The position numbers and the translations under genes are program-made. A stretch of 64,000 nt of DNA, from the NCBI RefSeq assembly GCF_036625275.1, contig NZ_JAZKUD010000004.1, positions 96,401 through 160,400 of the forward strand, written 5' to 3'. Positions 7,824 through 17,513 of the stretch are shown here, one piece after another (position 1 is the stretch's first letter; the number at the start of each line of letters is the position of its first letter). This DNA comes from Accumulibacter sp036625275. GTDB lineage: Bacteria; Pseudomonadota; Gammaproteobacteria; Burkholderiales; Rhodocyclaceae. Under the pieces are notes generated by a model that saw only the letters and a list, made by a program, of their open reading frames with translations, searched no databases and had not been told where the DNA came from.

Positions 7824-9484
7824 CAGCGCCAGGCTCTGACCGCTCCGGCGCGCGCGATGGCATGCTTGAGGCGGTCGCGCAGCAGGTCGAGGTTGGGCAG
7901 ATGGGTCAGCGCGTCATGGTTGGCCTGATACCGCATCTGCTCGGTCAAACGGCGGGTTTCGGTGATGTTGCTGAAGGCAATGACGACTCCGACGACGCGC
8001 ATCTGCTGGTCGTGGATCGGGGCCGCCGAAGCCCGGATGGCGTATTCCTCGCCGGCGTCGTTGCGCAGGATCGAGGGCTCGGGCAGCCGGACCAGTTCGC
8101 CTGTTTCGAGGCATAGGGCGACCAGATTGACCGCGCGGTAGCACTCGTGTTCGTCGGCGACCTGGAACATGCTGCCCAGTTCCTGACCGCGTAAAGTGCC
8201 TGGCGCAGCGCCGAGCAGGCTTTCGGCGACCGGATTCAGGTACTGCACGGCGCCATTGGCGTCAGTGGTGATCACGGCATCGCCGATCGAGTGCAGGGTG
8301 ACCTGGGCACGTTCCTCCTGCTCGAACAGAGAACGGATGAGCAGGCGCAGGCGTTGCCAGCTCCACAAGGGACAGCCCAGCCCCTGCACGAGTAGCGTCG
8401 CCGCCGGCGGAAACCAGAGCTGCCTGGCATAGAGCAGGACGAAGCTGCTGATCAGGGTCAGCAGCAGCGACAAAGCCGCCACCGGCAAGGTCCAGCGCGC
8501 CGGGCAGGCGCTATGGAGCAGCATCGGGAAGAACACCAGTACCCCGGTCAGCAGCAGCGTCCAGTGGCCAGGCAACGGCTGGATGGTCAGACCTTGCCGC
8601 AGAGCATCGAGAACGTTGGCGTTGTATTCGACACCCGGCATCAGCCGCGACAAACCGGAAACCGGTGTGGGCAGTGCATCGGCCATGCCACTAGCCGTCG
8701 CACCGACCAGTACAAACTTGCCGCGGAAGGTTGCCGGCGGATAATCCCCGCGCAGGACGTCGCGGTACGAAAAATGCTGGAAACGCCCCGGCGGGCCGAC
8801 AAACGGAATCAGGATGCGAAAATCGCGGCGCCAGGCGTCGGGTGATGGTGGCGCGGTGTGTGGGGCGCGCTCGCCGGGTAACGCCCGCTCGGCCGCGGGG
8901 TCGCTCAGTTCGAGCATGGCCAGGGCCAGCGTTGGCCAGTGGGGAGATCCCAGGCCGGCCTTGAGGAAAACGCTGCGGGCAATGCCGTCGAGGTCGAGTT
9001 CGACATCGACGTGGCCGATGCCGGCGGCCGCTGCCTGCAGCAGAGGGATCGGCAGGGTCTCCCGCAACTCCTCACCGAGACGGTGCTGTTCATTGAGCAC
9101 CGGCAGGACGACGCGGCCGTTGGCCGCGAGGGCGCTGGCCAGTTCCGCGTCGGCGCCGGGATCGGTGGTCTCGGGTTCGGCGAAGACGATATTCAGGCCG
9201 ATGGCCTTCGCCTCGGCCGCCGTTAACTGGCGGGTCAGTTGCGCATGGATGCGCCGTGACCACGGCCAGCGTCCGATTTCCCGCAGGCTTTGCTCGTCAA
9301 TGGCCACGATCACGATGTCGTCGGCCGGTGCGCGTGACCACGCCATCCGATTCCAGTCGTAGAGGAACAGATCACAGCGATACAGGACGTTGCTTTCGCT
9401 CAGAAGCAGCGCAGCCGCCGTCAATAACAGCGAGACAAGGAGCCGTTTGGGCCAGTCAGAACCGGTCTTGGACGTTGCAATCAC
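7634..9484 (-). CDS. CHASE2-PAS N-terminal part of the same frameshifted diguanylate cyclase/phosphodiesterase
   Basis: This is the 5' part of a membrane sensor. A short N-terminal membrane helix (residues ~14-28) is followed by a periplasmic CHASE2 domain (about 35-330, with IVIVAIDEQSLREIGRWPWSR and the closing GKFVLVGATASGMADALPTP). Three further membrane helices lie at about 335-400. A PAS domain follows at ~415-530 (VTLHSIGDAVITTDANGAVQYLNPVAE shown here as GDAVITTDANG). The GGDEF domain then starts (ANHDALTHLPNLDLLRDRLKHA). After ARAG near residue 543 the frame loses similarity because of a one-base shift at 7847-7856. The residues from there to the stop at 7634 are out-of-frame. The gene sits 10 bases downstream of a FecR/LysM protein, a common pairing for CHASE2 sensors. 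Confidence 0.8.
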   Translation of the reverse strand: MIATSKTGSDWPKRLLVSLLLTAAALLLSESNVLYRCDLFLYDWNRMAWSRAPADDIVIVAIDEQSLREIGRWPWSRRIHAQLTRQLTAAEAKAIGLNIVFAEPETTDPGADAELASALAANGRVVLPVLNEQHRLGEELRETLPIPLLQAAAAGIGHVDVELDLDGIARSVFLKAGLGSPHWPTLALAMLELSDPAAERALPGERAPHTAPPSPDAWRRDFRILIPFVGPPGRFQHFSYRDVLRGDYPPATFRGKFVLVGATASGMADALPTPVSGLSRLMPGVEYNANVLDALRQGLTIQPLPGHWTLLLTGVLVFFPMLLHSACPARWTLPVAALSLLLTLISSFVLLYARQLWFPPAATLLVQGLGCPLWSWQRLRLLIRSLFEQEERAQVTLHSIGDAVITTDANGAVQYLNPVAESLLGAAPGTLRGQELGSMFQVADEHECYRAVNLVALCLETGELVRLPEPSILRNDAGEEYAIRASAAPIHDQQMRVVGVVIAFSNITETRRLTEQMRYQANHDALTHLPNLDLLRDRLKHAIARAGAVRAWRCCSSTWISSRRSTKGWVTVPVMPCCGPSLTGCCSVAARTTPSSASAVMNSSACWRTCVRKTGW

Positions 9485-9494
9485 GACACCCGGA

Positions 9495-11162
9495 TCAAAA
9501 GATCAACACCAGCGCGAGCAGGACCACCAGTGCCGCCGGCCAATAGTTGCGCGCAGGAAGCTCGATCCGCTGCACCGGACCATACGGTCCCACGTAACCA
9601 TCGGCCTCGATGGTGCGTACGCGCAGGTAATAGACGCCGGAATCCGGGCGCGGCAAGCTTACCTGCGCTTCGGATACCCGGCTTTCCAGCTCGAGATCGG
9701 CAAAATCGACATCCCTGGCCAGTTGAAAGTCGTACTGCAGGCCGGGCGCAGCCATGCCCCAGCGGAAGGTCAGGCGGTCGGCGGCCAGTTCGGGGGGCTG
9801 CATCTGCGCTGCGGCCTGCAGCCGGAACGCTTGCGGGTCGCTGAACGGACCTTCCCGTCCGGTCGAGTCGCGGACAGCGACCCGCCAGAAGTACGGCCCC
9901 GGTTCGAGCGGCTGCTCGACGGTCAGGCGCGATTGGCGATGATCGTCCTGCTTGAGCAGCGGGGTCAGGAAGCGTTCGTCGTTGGCCAACTGGAAGAGGT
10001 AGCTGGCCGCGCCCTGCGGTTCAGACCATTCGAATAGCAGGGGTTTTTCGACCACGCCACTCTGGTGGGGAGGACGGACGAGGATCGGTGGTTCGGGGCG
10101 GGCGTGCAGACGGAAACGGTGTTCGGCGTCGTTTCCTTCAAGGCCCCTGGCGTCGATGCCGCGAATCCGGAGGACGTAATTCCCGTCCGGCAGGTCCGGC
10201 CCGCGTATGGCCGAGGTCGACGAGACGGCGTCGAACACGAGGAGGTCGAATTGTTCGTTGGGCGCGACCTGTGCGCGATAGGCTGCTGCCTCCGGCACGG
10301 TCGGAAAACTCCAGCGGATCGGCACGCGCGAGACCAGCGGCGGCAACTCACCGAGCGTCGGCGGCGGCAGTAACGCCACCGGCACGAGCGGCGGCTTGCC
10401 GGTTTCGGCCAGGGTGCCGAAGCCTTTCGGGATCGACCGGGTTTTGCGGCCACCCTGCAACTCGACCAGTCCTTCGAGCACTTCCAGTCGCGATGTCGCC
10501 GTCGCAGGGTCCATGCTGATCCGGTAGCGCGTACCGCGCACGGCCGAATGGGCGGCGGGGGTCCAGATTTCATAACGGTTGCTGGTGCCGGTCGTGCGCG
10601 GCGTCACCTCGCTATCGGCGCGACCTTTCTCCAGGCGGGCGCGGGTTTCGACGAACGGCGTCTGACCGCGCGCGCTCAGGATCGCCAGTCGCAGTTCGCT
10701 GTCCGCCTGCAGCAACACTCGCGAGCCATCAGCAAATCTCAGGGTGACATTGCTGTCGGGCCCGGTACCCAGGATGTCGCCCTGATGCAGGAACAGTCCG
10801 GGATCGACGGCAACCCTTTTTCGGGTCGATGCGATCAGGGCCTGCGCCTGGCCCTGTACCGCCAGGACCAGGGCCTTGGCCGGCAGGCGCTTGAGCCAGG
10901 CGACCGGAATTCGCAGCCGGGTTCCTGGGGGCAGATGTTCGGGATCGGTCACCCCGTTGAGCGCCTGCAGCTTCGGCCAGTAGTCCACAACACTCAGATA
11001 ACGGGTCGAGACATCCCACAGATTGTCGCCAGGACGAACGGTATAGTGCCATTCCTGAGCCTGTGCGGCGGTCGTGAAGAGCATCGCCAGAAGCAGCAGA
11101 AGCACGTGCATCGATCGTCTCGCCGAACCGGGCCGCGAGGTTGTGTGCAGGAGGGTGTGCAT
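9495..11162 (-). CDS. LysM/FecR-domain envelope protein with fibronectin-like repeats
   Basis: This is an exported 555-residue protein. A signal peptide ends near AQAQEW (residue ~36); the second Met at residue 18 is an equally good start. A LysM domain (WHYTVRPGDNLWDVSTRYL, ~38-85) should bind peptidoglycan. A FecR-type domain follows (~120-240: GDILGTGPDSNVTLRFADGS and the closing HSAVRGTRYRI). Two or three fibronectin/Ig-like modules (~300-520) have WSFPTVPEAAAYR, FEWSEPQGAASYLFQLA and FRWGMAAPGLQYDFQLA cores. A C-terminal hydrophobic helix (WPAALVVLLALVLIF) probably anchors it. It precedes the CHASE2 cyclase by 10 bases in the same direction, so the two may form an envelope-sensing pair. 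The ligand is unknown. Confidence 0.8.
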   Translation of the reverse strand: MHTLLHTTSRPGSARRSMHVLLLLLAMLFTTAAQAQEWHYTVRPGDNLWDVSTRYLSVVDYWPKLQALNGVTDPEHLPPGTRLRIPVAWLKRLPAKALVLAVQGQAQALIASTRKRVAVDPGLFLHQGDILGTGPDSNVTLRFADGSRVLLQADSELRLAILSARGQTPFVETRARLEKGRADSEVTPRTTGTSNRYEIWTPAAHSAVRGTRYRISMDPATATSRLEVLEGLVELQGGRKTRSIPKGFGTLAETGKPPLVPVALLPPPTLGELPPLVSRVPIRWSFPTVPEAAAYRAQVAPNEQFDLLVFDAVSSTSAIRGPDLPDGNYVLRIRGIDARGLEGNDAEHRFRLHARPEPPILVRPPHQSGVVEKPLLFEWSEPQGAASYLFQLANDERFLTPLLKQDDHRQSRLTVEQPLEPGPYFWRVAVRDSTGREGPFSDPQAFRLQAAAQMQPPELAADRLTFRWGMAAPGLQYDFQLARDVDFADLELESRVSEAQVSLPRPDSGVYYLRVRTIEADGYVGPYGPVQRIELPARNYWPAALVVLLALVLIF

Positions 11163-11494
11163 ATTGGGTTCCTTCGTGTTGCAGTATTCTCGATTCTCGA
11201 TCCGGCGGCGCTATCCAGGCGTGATCAATGTGGGGTTTCGCTTGCCGGCGATGGACTGTGCTGCGCAGCCGAATCCCCTCTGTGCTGTCCTGCATTGTAG
11301 TCGATGCTGCCTGCAAAACCCCTACTTGCCGACCCAGGGGGTGCGAATGAAAGTGTTGGCCGCAGTGCCTTGTTCGATCGAGGGGCGTTGACCGCGGTGA
11401 TCACCCCTTCCCCGCGAGGTTGAGAGGAGCCTGTCGATCCCTCCCAACACTTTCATTCACGTGCGCCGTGCCAAGGCGCTGCTGTCTTGTCCGA

Positions 11495-11527
11495 GAGCCG
11501 GATGCGGGAAATCTGCACGTCCGGTTC
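11495..11527 (+). ncRNA. Group II intron domain V remnant
   Basis: The 33-nt segment starts GAGCCGGATGCGGG and ends GCACGTCCGGTTC. It matches the highly conserved domain V hairpin of bacterial group II introns (GAGCCG...GAAA...CGGTTC pattern, with pairing of GAGCCGGA to TCCGGTTC). No reverse-transcriptase/maturase frame and no 5' intron domains are seen upstream, so only the 3' end of an intron survives. Confidence 0.75.
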
Positions 11528-11562
11528 GATGATCGGGAGGTGGGAACGGGGCGATGGCGAGA

Positions 11563-11641
11563 CTACTTGGGCACAGTCAGATGAAAGGGACGGAAACAGA
11601 CCAGCCGAACCTACGGATACCGCGCCACATTTCGGCTCTAC
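11563..11641 (+). repeat. 79-bp dispersed repeat, copy B
   Basis: It is the partner of 6396-6474, about 89% identical by hand count. It lies about 35 bases after the intron domain V, where domain VI and the 3' exon junction would be expected, so it may be the sequence into which the intron once inserted. Confidence 0.8.
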
Positions 11642-11654
11642 ATCCGGCGGGCCG

Positions 11655-12071
11655 CTAGTTTCGTGGTTCGGTGACGAAGGCGATCCTGGAAAGTCCGCAC
11701 TTCTGTGCTACAGCCAGTACTTCGGTGACGCGCTCGTAGCGCGTATTGCGGTCGGCACGCAGATGCAGCTCGGGATCACGGCCATGAGCGACAACAGCAG
11801 AAAAGCGCGCCGGTAGCGCCGCCAGCTCGCTGGCGACGCCGTCTACATAGACTTGCCCATCGCCATTGATGGCGACCGTAATCGTCAGCGGCTTGTCGTC
11901 GAGCTTCGTCGAATCGACCCTGGGCAAATCGACCGGCACTGCCTGATGAAAAAGCGGTGCGGTGATGATGAAGATGACCAGCAGCACGAGCATCACGTCG
12001 ACCAGCGGCGTCGTGTTGATCTCGGCCATCGGCTGCGTCATGCCGCCGTTGTCGAAGGAACCGAAGGACAT
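11655..12071 (-). CDS. exbD: ExbD/TolR-type biopolymer transporter subunit
   Basis: This is the 138-residue inner-membrane subunit of the TonB energising complex. A short cytoplasmic start (MAEINTTPLVDVMLVLLVIFIIT) contains the single membrane helix with the conserved proton-carrying aspartate in PLVDVMLVLL. A periplasmic domain follows, with the usual VYVDG and LHLRADRNTRYERV motifs. It is the last gene of tonB-exbB-exbD on the minus strand, 9 bases after exbB. The complex uses the proton gradient to drive outer-membrane uptake through TonB-dependent receptors, none of which is in this window. Confidence 0.9.
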   Translation of the reverse strand: MSFGSFDNGGMTQPMAEINTTPLVDVMLVLLVIFIITAPLFHQAVPVDLPRVDSTKLDDKPLTITVAINGDGQVYVDGVASELAALPARFSAVVAHGRDPELHLRADRNTRYERVTEVLAVAQKCGLSRIAFVTEPRN

Positions 12072-12080
12072 GGCCGCTCC

Positions 12081-12815
12081 TTACGCGCTCTTGGCGCCGC
12101 GCACTGCGGCAAGGTCGACCAGCTTGTCGCCCGGCCGGCCGCGCAGGCCGGTGGTCAGGTAGGCGTGCAGGTCGTGTGCAAAGCCGTCCATGCGTGCCAG
12201 CGTCAGGCGGTTGGTGCGGGTGAAGGCATTGTAGGCGAGTACCGCCGGGATGGCGACGAAGAGGCCAGCGGCGGTCATGATCAGCGCTTCGCCGACCGGA
12301 CCGGCGACCTTGTCGAGCACCACCTGCGTGGCGCCGGAGAGACCGACCAGCGCGTGGTAGATACCCCACACCGTGCCAAAGAGACCGATGAACGGCGCCG
12401 TCGATCCGACCGAGGCGAGGAAAGTCAACCCGGATTCGATCCTTGCCTGCGATTCGACGATCTGGCTGCGCACCGAGCGCGTGACGAATTCGCTGGCGCT
12501 GACGCCGGCGCCAATGCCGCGCGAGGCGTTCTGCCGGTGCAGCTCGGCGGCGTTGGCGCCGGCAATCGCTAGCCCGGCGAGCACACTGGTCCTGTCCTCG
12601 CGGCGGATCGCCTCGATCGCCGCTGGCAGCGACTCGGCGCCCCAGAAGGCGGCGAGCGCCCTGGCATGGCAGCGACGGGATTGCCACAGGCCATGGATCT
12701 TGCCGGCTATCACCCCCCAGCTTGCCAGCGATAACCCGAGCAACAGGATGGCCACAAAGTGCGTGACGGCATCCCCTTGCGCCCAGAACTGCGCCAATCC
12801 CATGTCTGTTCGCAT
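12081..12815 (-). CDS. exbB: ExbB/TolQ/MotA-type proton channel protein
   Basis: This 244-residue polytopic membrane protein has three helices: one near residues 15-40 and two in the C-terminal half around 130-155 and 170-200. The family core is clear: LTFLASVGSTAPFIGLFGTVWGIYHAL and GEALIMTAAGLFVAIPAVLAYN. ExbB forms the pentameric channel around ExbD and converts proton flow into TonB motion. It lies 9 bases downstream of tonB and 9 upstream of exbD, so the three genes form one operon. TolQ is an alternative name, but the tonB neighbour favours ExbB. Confidence 0.9.
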   Translation of the reverse strand: MRTDMGLAQFWAQGDAVTHFVAILLLGLSLASWGVIAGKIHGLWQSRRCHARALAAFWGAESLPAAIEAIRREDRTSVLAGLAIAGANAAELHRQNASRGIGAGVSASEFVTRSVRSQIVESQARIESGLTFLASVGSTAPFIGLFGTVWGIYHALVGLSGATQVVLDKVAGPVGEALIMTAAGLFVAIPAVLAYNAFTRTNRLTLARMDGFAHDLHAYLTTGLRGRPGDKLVDLAAVRGAKSA

Positions 12816-12824
12816 CGTTGTTCC

Positions 12825-13580
12825 TCAGTGGTTCAAGGTGAAATTGAGCGGCACCAGGACGGCGGCTTCAACAGGCGCGTCGCCCTGCCGCGCCGGCACG
12901 AAGCGCCAGCGTTCGACGGCGCTCTTCGCAGCCTCGTCGAGGCGCGTAAAGCCGCTTGACTGGCTGATCTCGACGGTAAGCGGCAAGCCGTCGCGACTGA
13001 CCCGCACACGCAGAACGATCTTGCCTTCTTCGCCCAGACGACGGGACATGGCCGGGTAGACCGGTTTCGGATTCTGCAGGTAGTCGGCATCGAAGCGGGC
13101 AGCGGTCATCGGGGTCGGTGCGGCGACGGGGGGCTGTACCAGGGGGGTGGCGACCGGCTCGGGCTGGGGTGCGACGGTGAAGCCGGCTGGCGCGGCATCG
13201 TCACGCCGGGCCGCTGTCATTATCGGCGGTGTCGGGGCCTTTAGGGCCTTCTTCAGCACCGGCTGCGGGGACAGCGGCTTCGGCGGTTCGAGCTTCGGCG
13301 GCCGCGCTGCCACGGGTTCGATCATGCGGACGGTCAGGGCGCGGATCGGCTCAACCGCTTCGGGGCGGACGGCGACATAGGCAAGGACCAGCATCATCGC
13401 GGCATGCAGTGCGAGCACTGCCACACCTGAGATGCTCCGATGTAGCCATCCGGTACCTTCATCGGCGATCGGCGAGTAATACCCCGTCGCGAGGGTATCG
13501 TGATCATGGCACACCAGCACTGGGCTTTGTAGAGGCATGGCGACTTTGTGTATTGACTCCGATGTCCTCCGTCGAGCCAT
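12825..13580 (-). CDS. tonB: TonB energy-transducing protein
   Basis: This 251-residue protein couples the ExbB/ExbD motor to outer-membrane receptors. It has one N-terminal membrane helix (SISGVAVLALHAAMMLVLAYVAV, ~50-70) and a proline-rich periplasmic linker (~85-160: KLEPPKPLSPQP, PEPVATPLVQPPVAAPTP). The C-terminal TonB domain (~165-250) has NPKPVYPAMSRRLGEEGKIVLRVRV and AAKSAVERWRFVPARQG. The start is uncertain because a Met at residue 15 (base 13538) would give a more usual cytoplasmic N-terminus. It is the first gene of the operon and its promoter region abuts the remnant of a restriction endonuclease gene. Confidence 0.9.
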   Translation of the reverse strand: MARRRTSESIHKVAMPLQSPVLVCHDHDTLATGYYSPIADEGTGWLHRSISGVAVLALHAAMMLVLAYVAVRPEAVEPIRALTVRMIEPVAARPPKLEPPKPLSPQPVLKKALKAPTPPIMTAARRDDAAPAGFTVAPQPEPVATPLVQPPVAAPTPMTAARFDADYLQNPKPVYPAMSRRLGEEGKIVLRVRVSRDGLPLTVEISQSSGFTRLDEAAKSAVERWRFVPARQGDAPVEAAVLVPLNFTLNH

Positions 13581-13590
13581 GGCCTTGGGC

Positions 13591-13764
13591 TCATTCGAGG
13601 TGTTTGGGTGACGACGAGGCGAGAATTTTATCGATTGAAGACACTTGCAATCTGCGGCATATCGCCGCAGTGATCCTGTTCTGTCTCGCTATTTCCCGGT
13701 TTCTCCAGAAAGCCTTGACGGCCTCGCGGGCCTGGTGCTCGTAATCGACAAGATCGAGGGCCAT
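13591..13764 (-). pseudogene. N-terminal stump of a PaeR7I/XhoI-like type II restriction endonuclease
   Basis: A short frame of 57 codons starts directly after the methyltransferase stop. Its first ~30 residues (MALDLVDYEHQAREAVKAFW, then RNREIARQNR) closely resemble, from memory of the family, the N-terminus of PaeR7I/XhoI-type endonucleases, which are about 245 residues long. After residue ~30 the sequence loses similarity and ends at 13591, next to tonB. The catalytic core is absent, so no active nuclease is made. The natural partner of this family is the N6-adenine methyltransferase type that sits immediately upstream, which supports the assignment. A deletion joining the gene to the tonB side is the simplest explanation. 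Confidence 0.65.
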
Positions 13765-15507
13765 TTATTCTCCATTGCCACCCAGAGACGACTGTTCTTC
13801 GGGGCTCAAGCCGTACAACACAAAGACCGCGCGGTTGCACGCCTGCAGGTCGTGTTTGATGGCTGCGCTCGCGAGTTCCTCGCGCAGCGCCAGGGGCACA
13901 TCTTCCCAGCGCGGAATGCGGATGCGGCGCAGGTATTGCGCCTGAAAGCGCAGAAAGCCGCCGCGCATTCTGGTGGAGTAAGTAGCCACGAAAAGACGCG
14001 TCAGTGCCGAGAGCAGCACTGCCTGCAAGGTGCGCAAGTCCCACTCGTCAGAGGTGATAAAGTACAGATTGTGATGCGGATAAAGCTTCCCATCTTCAAA
14101 CACGATGTGTGCCTCGCCCTTGATGTCGGGAATCAGTAGCTTGGCCCTGGATGCCAGTGCCGGGGTGATTCGGTCAATGGTGCGATACCAGTTGGCCGGA
14201 GATTTTTGGGCGCAGTGGCGTTGGGCAATGAGATCACGTCGTGCTTCGAGATGGCGGCGCAAGCGAGGGTAATCCGCGAGATCGACAAGACCGCCGGTAT
14301 CGGCAAAAGGATTGATCACTCCCTGCCCGCGCCATTGCACCTCGCCTGAGACGATGTCTTGAGTGGTCGCCAGCGGCAATTTTCGATCCGGCTCGACATC
14401 AAGGTTCTCATAATCGCCGATGAATGCCGTATCGGCCCCGGTCGCCACCCCGATACCGACCTTGCAGCCAACCTCTTCCAGGCTTGGAAATGCTTGCTCA
14501 AGGCGGCGAATCAGGGCCATTTGATCCGAAGATTCGAGCAACCAGGGCTGCGAACCATGGGTGACGCGAGCCAGTTCACGTACCGGACAGGCTTCCTGTG
14601 GCAAGGCCGGCGCACACAGCAAGCCGGCCAGGCTTGTCAGCGTGGCCCGGTCGATGTCTGGGCGATGGGCAATGCGGGTCACGCCGGCGGCTTCGCGACT
14701 GATGATGGTGATTGCGGGGTAAGCGGCCACATCGGATTGAAACGCTGCGGTGTCCACCATGTCGACGTAGATTTTGAGATGGAAATGTTGCGCCACGAGG
14801 CCGCGAAGCGGCCCGCCATAGCGGTTCTTCATCCAGCGATCGGCACAGATGAAACCGAGTTTGCCTTTCGCGGCAAGGACCGATAGCGATCGTTCGATGA
14901 ACGGGATGTAAAGGTCGGCGCGGTCATACATGGTCTGGTAGCGGCAGCGGTACTCGGTGAGCAGCGCTGCCGGAATCAGTTCCTGGCGAACATACGGCGG
15001 ATTGCCGACGACAAAGTCGAATGATCCGTCGAGTGGGGCGATCAGGAAATCGCCCTGGCAAAGCCAGCGATCTGCGAGACTCGCCGCCGTGACCGCCGGT
15101 AATCCTTTGAGCTTGAGCAATTCAACGACCGCAAGATGCGTGCAATGAAAGGTGTCGCGATGCAGTTCGACAGCCCGGATCGCATCACCCATCTCCTTCA
15201 GCGCCGATCCGCCAGCCTGCGACATTCGCCACGCGCTGACCAGCCGGCCAACGATGGGCAGAAGGAAGTCACCACCACCGAATGACGGTTCCAGGAGTCT
15301 CTTCTCGTACAGTGCCTGATCTGCTGTGTAGCCGAGCAGATCAAGAATGAAATCCACCACCTCGCGGCGTGTGAAGATGGCACCGCGCGACTTGCTTCCT
15401 GACGCCGAAGACCATTTTTCAATCTCGATGGCGACCTCGGGTGGAGGGGGCCTACTCGAAGGGCTGCCGAGGTCCAATTTGAGCTGTGTGGTGAGCAAAT
15501 TTGGCAT
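13765..15507 (-). CDS. N6-adenine DNA methyltransferase (Eco57I/TaqI-type; likely PaeR7I/XhoI-like modification enzyme)
   Basis: This enzyme transfers methyl from S-adenosylmethionine to adenine in a specific DNA site. Near the N-terminus is RGAIFTRREVVDFILDLLGY, then the SAM-binding LLEPSFGGGDFLLPIVG (residue ~75) and the catalytic NPPY motif in FVVGNPPYVRQE (~168). The C-terminal half is a target-recognition domain (KVGIGVATGADTAFI, KLLIPDIKGE, LYPHHNLYFI). The start at 15507 gives 580 residues and is preferred over 15627, because the extra 40 codons look non-coding. If the adjacent nuclease stump is correctly named, the target is probably CTCGAG. Without a nuclease it would act as an orphan methylase. 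Confidence 0.85.
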   Translation of the reverse strand: MPNLLTTQLKLDLGSPSSRPPPPEVAIEIEKWSSASGSKSRGAIFTRREVVDFILDLLGYTADQALYEKRLLEPSFGGGDFLLPIVGRLVSAWRMSQAGGSALKEMGDAIRAVELHRDTFHCTHLAVVELLKLKGLPAVTAASLADRWLCQGDFLIAPLDGSFDFVVGNPPYVRQELIPAALLTEYRCRYQTMYDRADLYIPFIERSLSVLAAKGKLGFICADRWMKNRYGGPLRGLVAQHFHLKIYVDMVDTAAFQSDVAAYPAITIISREAAGVTRIAHRPDIDRATLTSLAGLLCAPALPQEACPVRELARVTHGSQPWLLESSDQMALIRRLEQAFPSLEEVGCKVGIGVATGADTAFIGDYENLDVEPDRKLPLATTQDIVSGEVQWRGQGVINPFADTGGLVDLADYPRLRRHLEARRDLIAQRHCAQKSPANWYRTIDRITPALASRAKLLIPDIKGEAHIVFEDGKLYPHHNLYFITSDEWDLRTLQAVLLSALTRLFVATYSTRMRGGFLRFQAQYLRRIRIPRWEDVPLALREELASAAIKHDLQACNRAVFVLYGLSPEEQSSLGGNGE

Positions 15508-15730
15508 TCTCTCAATTTTCAATGATCGATCCTGGCAGGGCGGCAACGTCGGATTTTCCGACCTGTACGGCTGACCGGGCAGACCGGCAAGTTCGATGGC
15601 GTGCCCGGTGTCCGGGCACGCCAGCACTCATAATTATGTATTTCGCCGCAAAAGCCAAGGCGTTCTGGTGTAGAATTCCTTGCCAGCCACGAAGCCTTGC
15701 CATGCTCGCGAATCCCTCCCAGGACCATCG

Positions 15731-16282
15731 ATGCCGTTGCCCTCACCCTCTGCCCAACGCACCCGCATGCATGTGCGCAGCGTTCAACTCGATGGTTACA
15801 AGCGTGACGATGGTTGCTGGGACATCGAGGCGCGACTGGTCGACACCAAGGACCACGACTATCCGCTGTCGTCGGGTTTGCGGCAGCGCGGCGAAGCGGT
15901 GCACGACATGTGGGTGCGGGTGACCATCGACCACCAGATGAATGTTCTCGACGCCGTGGCCTGCACCGATGCCATGCCTTACACGGGCTATTGTGATCGG
16001 ATCACCCCGGATTACACGCAACTGGTCGGCCTCAACCTCTTTCATGGTTTTCGCACGGCAGTCAAGAATCTGTTCCGTGGCACGCGCGGTTGCTCGCATC
16101 TCAGCGAGCTCTTGATGTTCCTGCCAACCGCGGCGCTGCAGACCTTTGCCAGTGACGTACTCGATAACGATGATAGCGCGCACAAGCCCTATCAGCTCGA
16201 CCGTTGCCACGCGCTGGAATCGCATTCGGACGCAGTACGGCGCTATTACCCGCGCTGGTACCGTGGCCAGAAGCCCGGGTAG
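15731..16282 (+). CDS. DUF2889 family protein
   Basis: This protein of about 183 residues matches the DUF2889 type: an opening block MHVRSVQLDGYKRDDGCWDIEARLVDTKDHDY (seen as RDDGCWDIEARLVDTK), a middle VRVTIDHQMNVLDAVA and a C-terminal block GTRGCSHLSELLMFLPTAALQTF. The conserved Asp, Cys and His residues (DAMPYTGYCD, GCSHL) could bind metal, but no function is established that I can name. The start at 15731 follows AGGACC; an upstream frame start at 15680 is less likely. It stands alone, 61 bases before sucC. Confidence 0.75.
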   Translation: MPLPSPSAQRTRMHVRSVQLDGYKRDDGCWDIEARLVDTKDHDYPLSSGLRQRGEAVHDMWVRVTIDHQMNVLDAVACTDAMPYTGYCDRITPDYTQLVGLNLFHGFRTAVKNLFRGTRGCSHLSELLMFLPTAALQTFASDVLDNDDSAHKPYQLDRCHALESHSDAVRRYYPRWYRGQKPG

Positions 16283-16343
16283 GACGGACATCCTGCCTGT
16301 GGTTCGTTACGTTTTGCAACCTTAACTCAAGCAAGGAAAGCGC

Positions 16344-17504
<1,161 letters not shown>

Positions 17505-17513
17505 GGAGCCACC

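Larger units (their letters stand above)
11163..11654. other. Intergenic region with group II intron remnant and repeats
   Basis: There is no protein gene here. It carries an imperfect inverted pair (GTGCGAATGAAAGTGTTGG at 11340-11358 and its near-complement around 11444-11465). After these come an intron domain V remnant and copy B of a 79-bp repeat. The sequence GTGCGAATGAAAGTGTTGG also occurs at about 31968, upstream of the TolC-like gene. Confidence 0.6.
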
